Under the pieces are notes generated by a model. It worked only from the letters and a program-made list of their open reading frames with translations. It was not told the origin of the DNA and did no database searches. From Paracyclopina nana (lineage: Eukaryota > Arthropoda > Copepoda > Cyclopoida > Cyclopettidae), in contig JAGUCH010000009.1 in NCBI GenBank assembly GCA_019096065.1, positions 2,738,001-2,802,000 on the forward strand: a DNA stretch of 64,000 nucleotides, read 5' to 3'. The position numbers and the translations under genes were made by a program. Position 1 is the stretch's first letter, and every line of letters begins with the position of its first letter. This document shows positions 47,001-55,486 of this stretch, one piece after another.

Positions 47001-50000
47001 CGAGCTCAATAGACGAGAATACAATTCTTCACATGTGCAGCGATGGGTCGGATCTTGCATTTGCGACAGTGGCATATCTGAGCCAGAGAGGTGGAGAGCC
47101 ACAACCAAGGTGGCTAACCACAAAAGCAAGAATACAAGGAGTCAGGCAAAGATCCATACCAGAAGTCGAATTAGCAGGAGCCCTGCTCAGCTCAAGACTG
47201 TCGAACAGGCTCATCAGGCTCTTCGGAATCAAGAGAGAAAATGTGTGGTACTGGGTAGACAATAAGCCAGTAATCTACTGGATAAGGAAGCCAGGAGTGG
47301 AGAGGTGCGTGTTCGTGAGAAACAGAGTGATTGAAATCGCGGACACAACACTGATGGAGCATTGGAATCATATAGCCACAGCTGAGAACTCAGCAGATCT
47401 TCCGACGAGAGGCTGCACTGGCAATCAACTCAAGGACCATAAGAACTATTGGGAAGGTCCGGAGTTCTTCAAGAAGAACCAGGATGAATGGAGTTTGACA
47501 GACATTAAAGTCATAGAGGAAGAGCTGCTTGGATCAGGTGAGATAACATTGATGTGCGAGGACCTTGGTTGTCCTGGCACTGTAGTTGTCAACCAGTTAG
47601 CAATGATCCAACCTCATGAAATACAAGATGGAGGTCAACAAGCAGTAGGCCCAAGCTACGAAGTCTTCAAACGAATGGAAAATGTCATGAGTCTGCAGAT
47701 GGCTGGAAAGTGGCCAGTGATGATCAGAGCTTTGGCAAGAATAATCGGCAGGAGCCGCGGAATGAAACTGGGCTACGTCATTCCGGATGAGCTGATGGAC
47801 ACAGCCACAACAAAAGTGCTGATATTCGGGCAGTGGCTGCAGTGGGAAAAAGAGATGCTACAGTTCGAAAAGTCTGGAAAATGGCCTACAGCGATGCAAG
47901 GAAAACACGCGCTAATGATCAGTCGGGATGGCCTAGTTAGGGTGTGCACTAGACTATACAAACAAGACTTGAAAGGATCGCAGATCAACCCAATCCTACT
48001 GGCGAACACGTGGCCGTTCGTCTTGTATGTGTGGGGAATACACCTAGCAGAAAACCACATCAGGTATGACAATTTGCTGCATAGATTATCACGAGAAGTT
48101 TCAGGGCCAGCAGTGAAGAAATTGGCCTACAAAGTGTCAAGAGAATGCAGCAAATGCAGAAGAGATCATGCCACCATGCCAAGACAGTTAATGGGAGGCA
48201 TCACAAAAGTCGACCTGAAGAATCTGAGACCATGTGCGAAGGTGGCCATTGACTATACAGGAGCACAGTGGGTTAAATTCAGAAGAAAAAGAATTCCAGT
48301 GTATGTGCTAGTTGCCGTCTGCCTGGTAACGAAAGTAGTGACATTGGAAATTACCATGGGAATGAACACAGAGGACTTGATCTTGGCCCTAACAAGAATT
48401 GCAGCCCGAAGAGGACCAATCGAAGAAGCATACTCAGACAATGGTGGTAGCTTCAAGAAAGCGACGAGATTGTTGGAAAAGGAGCAGCATGGCAAGGCTC
48501 AAGACATGGAACATGAAGTTGAGCAGATCGATTGGGAGTCAGTGCAACTCAGGACAACAAAGTTCGTTAGAAAATGGGTCATGTCACCACCAAGAGATCA
48601 TGAGGCAAATGGCCAAGTGGAAGCTTTTGTGAAGCTGGCAAAGAAAGCCATCCAAGACCACAATGATCGAGGAGAAGTGGATCTTGAAATCTACAGAACG
48701 TGGGTAGCTCAGGCCGAAAACGTGGTCAATTCGAGGCCAATCGCAGTAATATGACAAAATGACGACGAAAAACTAGTCTTAACACCCAACCACCTTCTAG
48801 TTGGGAGGTTGGGAGACACAGGCATATTCTCAACAGACCACGAACTAGATTTCAATGTGCACGAACTAGCACAAAGAATGGCGAAATTTGAGAAGAGCTG
48901 GTGCGACTATTTTATGCAAAGCATGCATGACAGGTCAAAGTTTAGAACCAAATATGAAAGAAGATTGACAGAGGGAGACTTGGTTGTGGTGGCCGAGGAA
49001 GACCTCAATGTGAAAAGATTCAAGTGGAGAATAGCGAAGATTTTAAAGGTGAAAAAAAGCACGGATGGCTTGGTGAGACGTGTAGTAGTGCAACAAGGAA
49101 AAAACATTTTCGAAAGAAGTATAAGGGATATCGTCCCCATTGGAGGATTCCCGCACATTCAGTTGAACTAATAATGGAGAAGAAAAACAAAAGTTGCACC
49201 AATCTCACCAGACGACCAAGAAGCTACACCACACAAACCTACACCACACGAATCAAGTCAAAAAGAAGTAAAGACACTTTTAAAAGAAGACGACAAACGC
49301 GCCAGAAAATGTCTGGTAGCGCTGTGAGCAGTGACGAGCGGCTGAGAAACGACTCAGCAAACACGACGAAGAAAAACCCGCGCGCGGCACATTTTCCGTC
49401 AAATCACAACAGTGAAAATCGCGAACCGATCGAAGTGAAAAAAATGGCGGAGCGCGACGGCAGTGAACGAAAGAGGCAAAGAATCACGGGTCCTGACAGC
49501 TCCCCGAGCCCTGGTTGCTCGAGGGAGCGAGAGGACAAAGACGAGCTCCGAATCACGATCGCAAACACGGGAGAAGAACCAAGTGAGCAAAGGCCAACTC
49601 ATGGAGCAGCAGCATTCACATCAGAGCGGCAAACGGATCAGGCGGCTGAGATCATGAGAGTCACGGGCTTCAGGAGACTGCACTGGTACACAAACAACGA
49701 TGTTAGTCGAAGAGAGGCATTTTTCGGAGCCGCGAAGGACCCAGAAGCGCTGATCATTGGAGATCAATACAATTGGGGAGAAAAAATGCCGGATGACGAT
49801 CGCCCCTCGGAGAGAAGAAGGAAACTTCGACGAATGGACTTGTGGCGCGCCTACAGGGCACTACTCTGCCGATCCAGAGGAATGACGCTCTTAGAGACGT
49901 ATATGTTTGCATATGGTAATCAATTTCTAGATATTTTGAGACTGCAGAACGACAACAAGGACCCGGAGCTGGAGGAGTTGCCGGACAAGGCCACGATGGT

Positions 50001-53000
50001 TCGCAGTTGGATGGCAGCGAGAGCACTTGGCAATTACATCGCTGGATCAGTGGATGACGCAACATGGGAAAAAGGCGTGTTCCAAGCGATGGAGGCTGGA
50101 ATGGGAATGCATGTCGCCCCCAAGATGCACAAGCTGTACAAGGAGGGTGACATCGCAGACATCATCATGATTGATCAAGTGAGGACCACGCTGTCGATCG
50201 AAGAAATGAAGCAGCTGTCAGTTTTCAAGAAGCTGCCAATTGTGACCAGAGAGCACAACGATCAGTTTGTCAAGGCTCTCAAGGACACACTGGAGGCGAT
50301 CAATGGCCCACCATTCAGGTGCTCAATGAGAGTAGTCCATCACCGAAGAAGTCAAGTGGTCGAGAGCGAAATGGATGTCACGACACGATTTGGAGCAATG
50401 GGCGAAGCTTTAAAGGGGCGAGACCCTGGTTGTCTTGCTCCTAGTAAAGCAGAGCCAGTAGTGGACGTCGCCAGGCGGGTAGTGGAATATGAAGAGCCCA
50501 TGGAGGTGGTCAATGTGGAAACGGCAACGACAGCCACTCAAACTGATCATCAAGAACCTGAGCGACCAACTCCATCGACGAGCAGGAAGACTCCAATCGT
50601 GATCCCGGCTGGCATGGAGGATGAAATCATGGAAGACTTCAGAGGCTCGCAACTCAAGGATGTGTCAGGCCTGAGAACTTCAGCCACTCCGATGGACGAC
50701 GACGAGGAGTACCTTCGTAAATATGCTTCAAAATTTGACTGCCCTGAATTAGTTGCAGGCAAGGTTTATGATATGACTAGCGACCAGGCCAGAGCTTGTA
50801 ATCACGTGGCATGTGCAATTCGAAAGGAATTCGAATTGGGAGAGACGATTGACAAGTCAATGACAGTGGCCCTGGTTGCCACTGTCAAGGAGGCCAAAAA
50901 ATTGGCATCAATGGCGAAAGGCACTCCTTATGACCTGGAGTCGCCGGACCTCCACTCAGTCTACATCCTTGGCCTCACCAAGAAAGAAAACGCGTACTCA
51001 GCCAACTCCTTCGAAGAGCTTGAGTTTTTTCTCGAGGGCGAGGGCTTTTTTCGATCTATTGAGAAGGGCAAAGTGATGACGATAGACTGCGAGGGCTTTC
51101 ACCACGCCACCAAAGTTGCTTACGCAAAGAAGTATCCACCGACCGTCGACGAGTTCAATTACATGACCTCGTATGTGCACATGGGAGCGCCCAATGGCAT
51201 TGCGTTTGGAACAAGAGTGGGATATGTAGGCCCAAAATTTATTGGCAGACGGCTCCCAAAGAGGATCGTGGACCTGTTGGAGTCGCCCAAGATCTTCAAG
51301 TTGGGTTTTGGCGTTGAGGGAGACCTCAAGCGATTCAGATTGATGGGCATCAATGTTAGATCGTGGGTCGACGTGGGGCACATCATCAAGCTATTGGACC
51401 CATCAGCGAACGTCGGCAAAGAAGCATTGCTGAAGCTGCTACGAGTTCAGCATTCTGTGCGATTCCCCAAGTGGGCCAGAGAAGACCCGTACGCAGGCTT
51501 CGTTGACGAGTATGCGAAGACCACGATCTACTACGACAGGATTGATCAATTCGCGCCCCTAGCGGCCCTGTTCAAGGCCGCCAGCATCGTTGCAGAGCAT
51601 GAGAACTTGACCGACAACGACAACATGTACCCGTATGCATTGGCTTTACTGGCCTTATTCGTGGACATCCCGCTGCAGTTTGGTTCTCAACCCAGGATTG
51701 AATTCGAGGGCCTGCTGTGTCACCCCACGCTCCCCTTGCAAGTACTGCGAGCTGAGTCAAAGTTGTTCAACTCTTGGGAGTCCATCGTCAAGAAGTTTAA
51801 GGAGCTGGAACTGCTCTGGCCAATATCTAGGGCCTTCTTTTGGCATTTGTCCAACTCAGCTATTCAGCTTCTAGAGAGCGACCTGGAAGTGTCCCTGGTT
51901 GACCTTCACAGGGCCGCTGTCATTGATGGAGCTGTTGGCAGGGTCACGACTACCACCAAGAAGGACAGGAAGATGGCAAAATATCCGCATGCATGCGTGA
52001 CTTGCGGCGACTTTGATCACGACTCAGCAGACTGCCTTGAGCTGCCGTCCTGTCATTTGCCTTTTTGTGGTCGCGACGGCCACTCCTCCAAAGTATGCCC
52101 TCAAGTGTTAGAAGTCTGTCAAGTTTGCGGCGGCCGTGGCCACAACAGAGGCCACCACCAGGACTCGGACCTTGTCCAGCTCTTCGCAGCAGAGAGAGTA
52201 GCCCCGTTCGTGCATGTGATGGCTGTGCGCCAGATGGACAGACATGGCAAAATCTTAGTGATTCATCGATATGGCGCTACCAAGCCCCTACGCAAGTAGC
52301 CTCGATCCACCCGATAGATTCCCAGAGGGGACTGTTTGCCTCCCGGCGAGGTTATGTGACTCTATCTGGCTGGACTCATTTTCGATCCCTTATGTTTTGT
52401 TTACTTTAGTACTTTATCGGATTTTATGCATGGCGGTCGTCAAAATAAACGATCTGACCCAAAGATCCCTTTAGAGTGCTCTTTTATTCGTGCGACGTTT
52501 ATTTTTATCAGTTCATCGAGTCGAGATTACAGTGATCAGATTTACAGAATGCAGGATCGCCCTATAAGTTTCAATTTGATGATGGGCCGCAACTCTCAAG
52601 ATTTAGGCGATCTCACTGAAAATGACAGACTTAATTGATGCACTTTCTTTAAAAGGAGTGTGGATACTGACGCTTTCGACAGACACATACTGGGAGCTTG
52701 GAACAGTACACTGCATGAATAAGGCCTACTTCAATATGGTCACAGCAGTACCCATCCTTGAGGCCATGGCATTCATCATCATCACCTTTGTCTGTGATGC
52801 TGCCATGATCAGGTTCATAAGGAATCGTTCCAGAGTGGCGCCAGTCCAAATGTCAGTCTGGTCCACAAATGAATCCAGCAGAGAAGAGGGGAATACTTTC
52901 AGGTCTCACAATGACGTACTCAAAGCTACAATCCCTGTTCAATCAACCATCCTACTCACTACTTTCACCGTCATTTGCTCAGCTTTGAGTGCCTACCTCC

Positions 53001-53215
53001 TTTCCTCAACTCATGATGTCTCTTGGCCTATCGGCCGATCTGTCACCATATCCCTACTAGGCCTGCAAATGCCCCTCATACTCATATTGACTGTGAAAAA
53101 TCAGGAGAAAAACAAGAGGCCTGTTCCACCACAAGGACTTCAGTTTCATGGGGTAAACATCACTATGAGAATATTGGTGAAAATCTTTGCAAATTTCCTA
53201 TTTTTTTTAGCTTGA
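41030..53215 (+). CDS. Divergent seven-transmembrane receptor gene interrupted by an LTR retrotransposon (partial model)
   Basis: Two exons are supported. Exon 41030-41498 follows a very strong polypyrimidine acceptor and covers TM1-TM4, with an AIRY motif after TM3 in the DRY position. Exon 52629 onward covers TM5-TM7 and follows gacag. The phases match across the junction (one base plus two). The intervening 11.1-kb intron contains the whole BEL element in sense orientation. The TM7 segment (LLGLQMPLILILTV) lacks NPxxY. The second exon probably ends at CATGGG|gtaaac (53152), otherwise the frame stops at 53215. The first exon(s) and the C-terminus were not found. It resembles orphan rhodopsin-like receptors, and the ligand is unknown. 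Confidence 0.65.
42120..42333 (+). repeat. 5' LTR of BEL element
   Basis: 214 bp, starting TGTTTGCCTCCC and ending ATTTACA. It contains an AATAAA polyadenylation signal at 42231-42236. Compared by eye with the 3' LTR, I found no difference. Confidence 0.95.
42334..42351 (+). promoter_or_regulatory. Candidate primer-binding site
   Basis: TGGCGACCAACG begins at the first base after the 5' LTR, the standard place for a tRNA primer-binding site. TGG matches the CCA end of a tRNA. The tRNA identity was not determined. Confidence 0.6.
42494..48754 (+). CDS. gag-pol: BEL/Pao gag-pol polyprotein, stopped by an in-frame TGA
   Basis: A 2,086-codon frame. Coiled-coil-rich gag is followed by a DUF1759-like capsid region (about 43860-44330) and zinc knuckles with CLLCKKPGHRCSDC and a second CxxC set (44780-44990). 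The aspartic protease has DAGSS (near 45260). The reverse transcriptase has VVADIEKMY and YMDD (46475-46486). An RNase H-like region with CSDGSD is at about 47040. The integrase has an HxxxH..CxxC zinc domain (48045-48165) and D, D, E residues in IDYTG, SDNGGSF and GQVEAF. The frame stops at TGA 48752-48754 in the integrase C-terminal region. The same frame then stays open to the natural TAA at 49169-49171. The start ATG at 42494 is the first in frame, but upstream initiation is possible. Confidence 0.9.
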   Translation: MNRMSKDTTKKYGLRHNPIRNVRLTSGEYEHELHEARTAKTVSSRADEVEAARSEEANRRIAEFKKRVSSDKSVCLSGHPDTIEGTNTQLDTAGTEWDLRYSDSTLLGDTTNNVHMMTVEPNNMAPWKEAWAGTRAGLESDMTKLEDSLTAATRAGAVECVRNGLSNLIETLKSDAVVLESLVGQSDREEFATEMRAMNKRLVVLVMKASTKARNIMVAGVSTEAETLVVAASENAPKQQNHDTQATQAQPGESEDAEESEVEKCITLNGEFFSLVSQLKSADRELRKMRAGSMEAVRQASMMREVNRRRVEVGEELLKMPDNADFPINKQCIVIGNKEAENIARSMPAQREENDQEAAPRPTRGREDNIEERGRYTGAGEEKTLQLGVPAVHLTEEKYKEKLAKEEEFLDQHTVIEQVRRRKTTDVCWADIMQRKNLHRFYDPSLPKDSNSREDVKPMFFDGANTGAYKDFKEYVHAAIIMKKNLSWFEKISKLKYLCTGGAKFAVRRCTLDFEGLVSALENLDGTYLGHPGEADEMVHDLSAQLIKMVRISMKSLATLEATLALVEEIIDCNGRAGKDALDGEQSILSNIQFEVGARRDYERFKEQKMQSRNSLRLFITWARTRIREIQRSRKVCTVVEDINKMHDRNYHRGTGQAYRYVPQIQAAEPPQPTRGYRGGGFRGRARRPFYGGRREQSYFAWGAAYPSRYDDPDDQDYWWDEEQRWQGCENEVVAHCEDQGGDWYDFGYQDQDEECVNFVNGKTICLLCKKPGHRCSDCPEWNLFKLQDIIKVIDEAKICPRCLQGKHKLNDCKRQLTCGVCGSASHHTKIHRQKPKPEEATKSVEDKENVKELLASMTKLMTKLSETTLLSQDLGCADEGEQAKDVILLAAQATRSWLTVPVEVASDLSFEKSVTTNALIDAGSSATLLKPSLAKQMGFKGKRKQLTVQVVGDKSITQPSQEGKIYIRAKDRSGEVYELKFNTFELPVSIKPVDPNTVKKDHSELREIEFPVPEEGGVGLLVGFNNTVLMSSERDIVVKDGPLARKTPLGWSILNYPGVGDSEVACLVDDWKLFNQSSMTESEFRYMLDRQYGLESIGIDRKEEPVQRLNLAEEIALVKMKSTMRLLPSGHVEVAIPFIKEIPDLPENFLQCAAIQRSLDKRHEADPGVMEAIGSTFQEYLRLGIIEPVPKHELGKGYFLPVFCVARHTSETTKYRFVYNAKQKFNGTSINEQMYTGPNYLEDIFDTMLQFRVGDVAVVADIEKMYLMIALPEKDRKNVRVLIQGQQYQFCRWPFGLRAAPSVANFVVKSHIKNKGSRLLQETVNIYMDDVIVAFKAKETAKKVIEELIPLMSEIGMELRKFVSNDKDVLENVPLERRGKSMVVEENMEERIHSTLGLKWDPVTDRIGYQLSKHNQGVVTKRIMASQIPAVFDPLGALAPCLLKARKALQLAHKADKDKKIAWDDDLSKVDDKNAKEAVKLWKQWQNEFNQMTEVSYPRKAASSIDENTILHMCSDGSDLAFATVAYLSQRGGEPQPRWLTTKARIQGVRQRSIPEVELAGALLSSRLSNRLIRLFGIKRENVWYWVDNKPVIYWIRKPGVERCVFVRNRVIEIADTTLMEHWNHIATAENSADLPTRGCTGNQLKDHKNYWEGPEFFKKNQDEWSLTDIKVIEEELLGSGEITLMCEDLGCPGTVVVNQLAMIQPHEIQDGGQQAVGPSYEVFKRMENVMSLQMAGKWPVMIRALARIIGRSRGMKLGYVIPDELMDTATTKVLIFGQWLQWEKEMLQFEKSGKWPTAMQGKHALMISRDGLVRVCTRLYKQDLKGSQINPILLANTWPFVLYVWGIHLAENHIRYDNLLHRLSREVSGPAVKKLAYKVSRECSKCRRDHATMPRQLMGGITKVDLKNLRPCAKVAIDYTGAQWVKFRRKRIPVYVLVAVCLVTKVVTLEITMGMNTEDLILALTRIAARRGPIEEAYSDNGGSFKKATRLLEKEQHGKAQDMEHEVEQIDWESVQLRTTKFVRKWVMSPPRDHEANGQVEAFVKLAKKAIQDHNDRGEVDLEIYRTWVAQAENVVNSRPIAVI
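48755..49171 (+). pseudogene. Rest of the pol frame after the in-frame TGA (DUF5641-like integrase C-terminus)
   Basis: Same reading frame as gag-pol, open for about 138 codons after the TGA. It carries LTPNHLLVGR, the conserved start of the DUF5641 tail of BEL/Pao integrases, and the GDLVVVAEE and RWRIAKI-type beta motifs of that domain. The domain is therefore intact apart from the single stop codon, which makes this one-copy lesion or read-through rather than decay. An ATG at 48809 could start a separate protein. Confidence 0.7.
49174..52299 (+). CDS. Extra retrotransposon ORF with a DEDDy 3'-5' exonuclease domain and zinc knuckles, about 1,041 aa
   Basis: The first ATG after pol is at 49174, two bases past the pol stop. 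A second is at 49309. The open frame itself extends back to 49024. The N-terminal part is charged and disordered. The middle contains an alpha-helical region of unknown family. Around residues 634-795 it has MTIDCEG (Exo I Asp638, Glu640), FGVEGDLKRF (Exo II Asp717) and YDRID (Exo III Tyr787 with Asp791 four residues later). All are at RNase D/WRN/Mut-7-like spacing. Zinc knuckles of CxxC..H..C type follow at 51994-52161. There is no signal peptide, furin site or transmembrane span, so it is not an envelope protein. The residues required for catalysis are present. Function within the element, such as trimming RNA or cDNA ends, is inferred only. Confidence 0.85.
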   Translation: MEKKNKSCTNLTRRPRSYTTQTYTTRIKSKRSKDTFKRRRQTRQKMSGSAVSSDERLRNDSANTTKKNPRAAHFPSNHNSENREPIEVKKMAERDGSERKRQRITGPDSSPSPGCSREREDKDELRITIANTGEEPSEQRPTHGAAAFTSERQTDQAAEIMRVTGFRRLHWYTNNDVSRREAFFGAAKDPEALIIGDQYNWGEKMPDDDRPSERRRKLRRMDLWRAYRALLCRSRGMTLLETYMFAYGNQFLDILRLQNDNKDPELEELPDKATMVRSWMAARALGNYIAGSVDDATWEKGVFQAMEAGMGMHVAPKMHKLYKEGDIADIIMIDQVRTTLSIEEMKQLSVFKKLPIVTREHNDQFVKALKDTLEAINGPPFRCSMRVVHHRRSQVVESEMDVTTRFGAMGEALKGRDPGCLAPSKAEPVVDVARRVVEYEEPMEVVNVETATTATQTDHQEPERPTPSTSRKTPIVIPAGMEDEIMEDFRGSQLKDVSGLRTSATPMDDDEEYLRKYASKFDCPELVAGKVYDMTSDQARACNHVACAIRKEFELGETIDKSMTVALVATVKEAKKLASMAKGTPYDLESPDLHSVYILGLTKKENAYSANSFEELEFFLEGEGFFRSIEKGKVMTIDCEGFHHATKVAYAKKYPPTVDEFNYMTSYVHMGAPNGIAFGTRVGYVGPKFIGRRLPKRIVDLLESPKIFKLGFGVEGDLKRFRLMGINVRSWVDVGHIIKLLDPSANVGKEALLKLLRVQHSVRFPKWAREDPYAGFVDEYAKTTIYYDRIDQFAPLAALFKAASIVAEHENLTDNDNMYPYALALLALFVDIPLQFGSQPRIEFEGLLCHPTLPLQVLRAESKLFNSWESIVKKFKELELLWPISRAFFWHLSNSAIQLLESDLEVSLVDLHRAAVIDGAVGRVTTTTKKDRKMAKYPHACVTCGDFDHDSADCLELPSCHLPFCGRDGHSSKVCPQVLEVCQVCGGRGHNRGHHQDSDLVQLFAAERVAPFVHVMAVRQMDRHGKILVIHRYGATKPLRK
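52322..52332 (+). promoter_or_regulatory. Candidate polypurine tract
   Basis: CCAGAGGGGAC ends directly at the 3' LTR, where the plus-strand primer is expected. The purine run is short (AGAGGGGA), so this rests mainly on position. Confidence 0.4.
52333..52546 (+). repeat. 3' LTR of BEL element
   Basis: 214 bp, reads the same as the 5' LTR, with AATAAA at 52444-52449. GAATG follows directly as the second half of the target duplication. Confidence 0.95.
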
Positions 53216-53455
53216 TTCGGAAGAGGATAATTCTAAATGGGCCACAGTCGCAAACAGAGGGAGCCAAAGCTAATCGTGTTTTGGTTATAACTAGCTACTA
53301 AAAAATTAGAGAGCAGATAACAAAATCCGCAATTTTGCTCTGGTTCCTTCCACGTAACCTTTTAAGCAAATCGGAAAGACATCTTCATTCTCTACAAAAC
53401 CTAGAGAGCAGCATTTGGAGTGGGAAAAATCAAAGCACACTTTTAGGGGATATAC
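53216..53455. other. Downstream of the receptor exon
   Basis: Non-coding. The missing last exon of the receptor gene was not recognised here. Confidence 0.35.
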
Positions 53456-53572
53456 TAAAATGCACGACATGCGCGACAAGCGCGACAAACTGCTAAAATG
53501 CGCGACATGCGCGACTACTAAAATGCGCGACATGCGCGACTACTAAAATGCGCGACATGCGCGACTACTAAA
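53456..53572. repeat. Minisatellite, 26-bp unit
   Basis: About four copies of a unit reading TGCGCGACATGCGCGACTACTAAAA. The last three copies look identical and the first is divergent. Its CGCG content is striking in AT-rich DNA. Confidence 0.9.
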
Positions 53573-53628
53573 TTATGGGACAACCAAAAGTACTTGGATT
53601 ATTAATCCATTATTAATGTAAGAATTAT

Positions 53629-53925
53629 TATGCAGTCTGTCCGTTCAAAATTGGACAGTGCTGTAGCCAAAAGTTTATGTTATGAATTCATGAATTTCGA
53701 GGCATAATGGGTATAGGTGGAAAGCTTGAACATTTGGACACCTTTTTTATTTTTTGACGGAATTTAAAGTATTTTTTTTTTCTATTTTGGCAAAAAAGAT
53801 GGGAAAAGACTCAAGCTTTCCAATGAGATTAATTAAGTCCAGTATTTCTTGATTATGTAACCCAAAGTTTAGATTCCCACACTGTCCAATATTGAAAGGA
53901 CAGAGTTCAGACTGTACAATAACAG
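53629..53925. mobile_element. Short inverted-repeat element with CAGTCTGTCC ends
   Basis: GCAGTCTGTCCGTTCAAAATTGG near 53633 is matched, imperfectly inverted, by the CCAATATTGAAAGGACAG..CAGACTG segment near 53886-53918. Non-coding interior. This is probably a MITE; TA-type target sites are possible but unproven. Confidence 0.5.
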
Positions 53926-55486
53926 GCAAAAAAAAGGAAAAAATGATAATTCTATTTTTAAGTCTAACATTGTATTTTTTTTCAAGTCTAACATAGTATT
54001 TTTTTCAATTCTTACTTTTTTTCAATTCTAACAATTTTTTTTTATTTCATTTCATTGTTTTATCTCCTCTCTGATAAAAAACTACGCCATAATTTCGGCC
54101 GTTACTTTAGGTGAACAGTGCAGAGTGAGCTACATCAACATAATAATATTTATGAAAAAGCATGACAAATAATCAGTAATAGAAAATAGAAAAATATTTC
54201 AAGAAGTGGTAACAAAACATTTTTTTGCATTTTAGTAACTATTCTTAAGCATTTTGATTTGGGGTTCTCCTTCGACTAACTCATTTCAAACTCTAAATAA
54301 AGGGATCGCAATTTCAAAAGGAACCACTATTGAAATTGACAGCTGATACCACAATGCTTACTTTTGGTGCTGTCCACTCTAAATTTACTTAGTAGCTAAT
54401 TATAAACTGAGCTGTCGAAATGTTTTGTAAACTTTTTGATCAGCAGATTGAGGACTTCTGCTGTGTTGAAATAGTTTCTCCAATTTAGTGAACATCAGTG
54501 TATCATTTGAATGTTTCAAATAAATCAAGCCAGGCTTGCATGCTACCAAAACTCGAAATAATGTCCGATTCTCTTTGTTAAAAACCATCGGAAATAGCAA
54601 TGGTGAAACTGATGCATCAAAAGCAATGCGTAGATCCTCGTAGTTGATCTACTTTAATTACCAATTAGTCTGATTAGTAGTACATCAAACACATCTGAAG
54701 TTTCCACTTTGACATAATATAGAGAATTTATACCATACCTAAAGGAATCAATATTTCGAAATGAAAAGCCCACATTTCTTATAAGGCACACTCAATTCCC
54801 TGATTTCGCTCTTATTGAATGAGCCTGTATCAAAGTGCTTGCTATCGATTTGAATGATCCCATTAATTGTTGTTGTCCGTAAAAACGAATCTTCCGTCAA
54901 TTAAGGTGAACAGGCATTTTTTAGGCTATTTGTTTTGACGCAAAGATTTTATGAAACTCACGCAACCATTTGATATACTAATCAAAGTTCTAAGACAGAC
55001 CTGGGTGACAATACGTATTATCATATGAAATACTTCGAAATCCTGCAGCATGAGTAAATTCATGTAAAAAAACCTTTTTTTAGTTTGGGCCTTGTTTATC
55101 AAGATTATTTTAGCCACTTACTTCAGACTTTTTACGTTGCCATACATTGACCATAACATGCAGTTGACCACAGTCCATGATGAAAGCTTCTTCATCGTAA
55201 AGCATTCCAGAGTGAAGCTATTTTCCTCATGTTTACTACTTTTATCACTATCATTAATTTAGTGAAAGCCCTTCCAAATTATACTCTAGATGTAAAAAAA
55301 TTCATTAAAAAATATACCTTGCTCGAATTAAACCCGGACTTATTCAAATTTGGCCATTTTCGCGCGGACCTAATTTCGATCGTGGTCTTAATTTCGAGTG
55401 GACCTTAATAAAAATTCGCATCATATTACGCCGAACCTTTACTTCGATCGGACAATTTTTTTTTTTTTTTTGAAAAGCTAAATAAT
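53926..55486. other. Non-coding intergenic stretch
   Basis: T-rich simple sequence near 53960-54060. Near 55330-55440 there are several 'aatttcgat' and 'cggacctaa' motifs. No conserved coding sequence. Confidence 0.4.

Larger units (their letters stand above)
42120..52546 (+). mobile_element. Full-length BEL/Pao LTR retrotransposon with an extra 3' ORF
   Basis: Two 214-bp LTRs (42120-42333 and 52333-52546) that I read as identical begin TG and end CA. GAATG flanks both sides (42115-42119 and 52547-52551), the 5-bp target duplication expected for this group. Between them lie a gag-pol frame and a second long frame. The DUF1759-like gag, A17-type protease, YMDD reverse transcriptase and integrase order is typical of BEL/Pao. 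The coding parts are noticeably richer in GC than the host DNA. LTR identity points to very recent insertion. Confidence 0.95.

Noticed and set aside
49024-52299. Exonuclease ORF considered as an envelope gene
   Set aside because: It sits in the usual envelope position but has no signal peptide, cleavage site, fusion peptide or transmembrane segment. Exonuclease motifs and zinc knuckles indicate an intracellular nucleic-acid protein.
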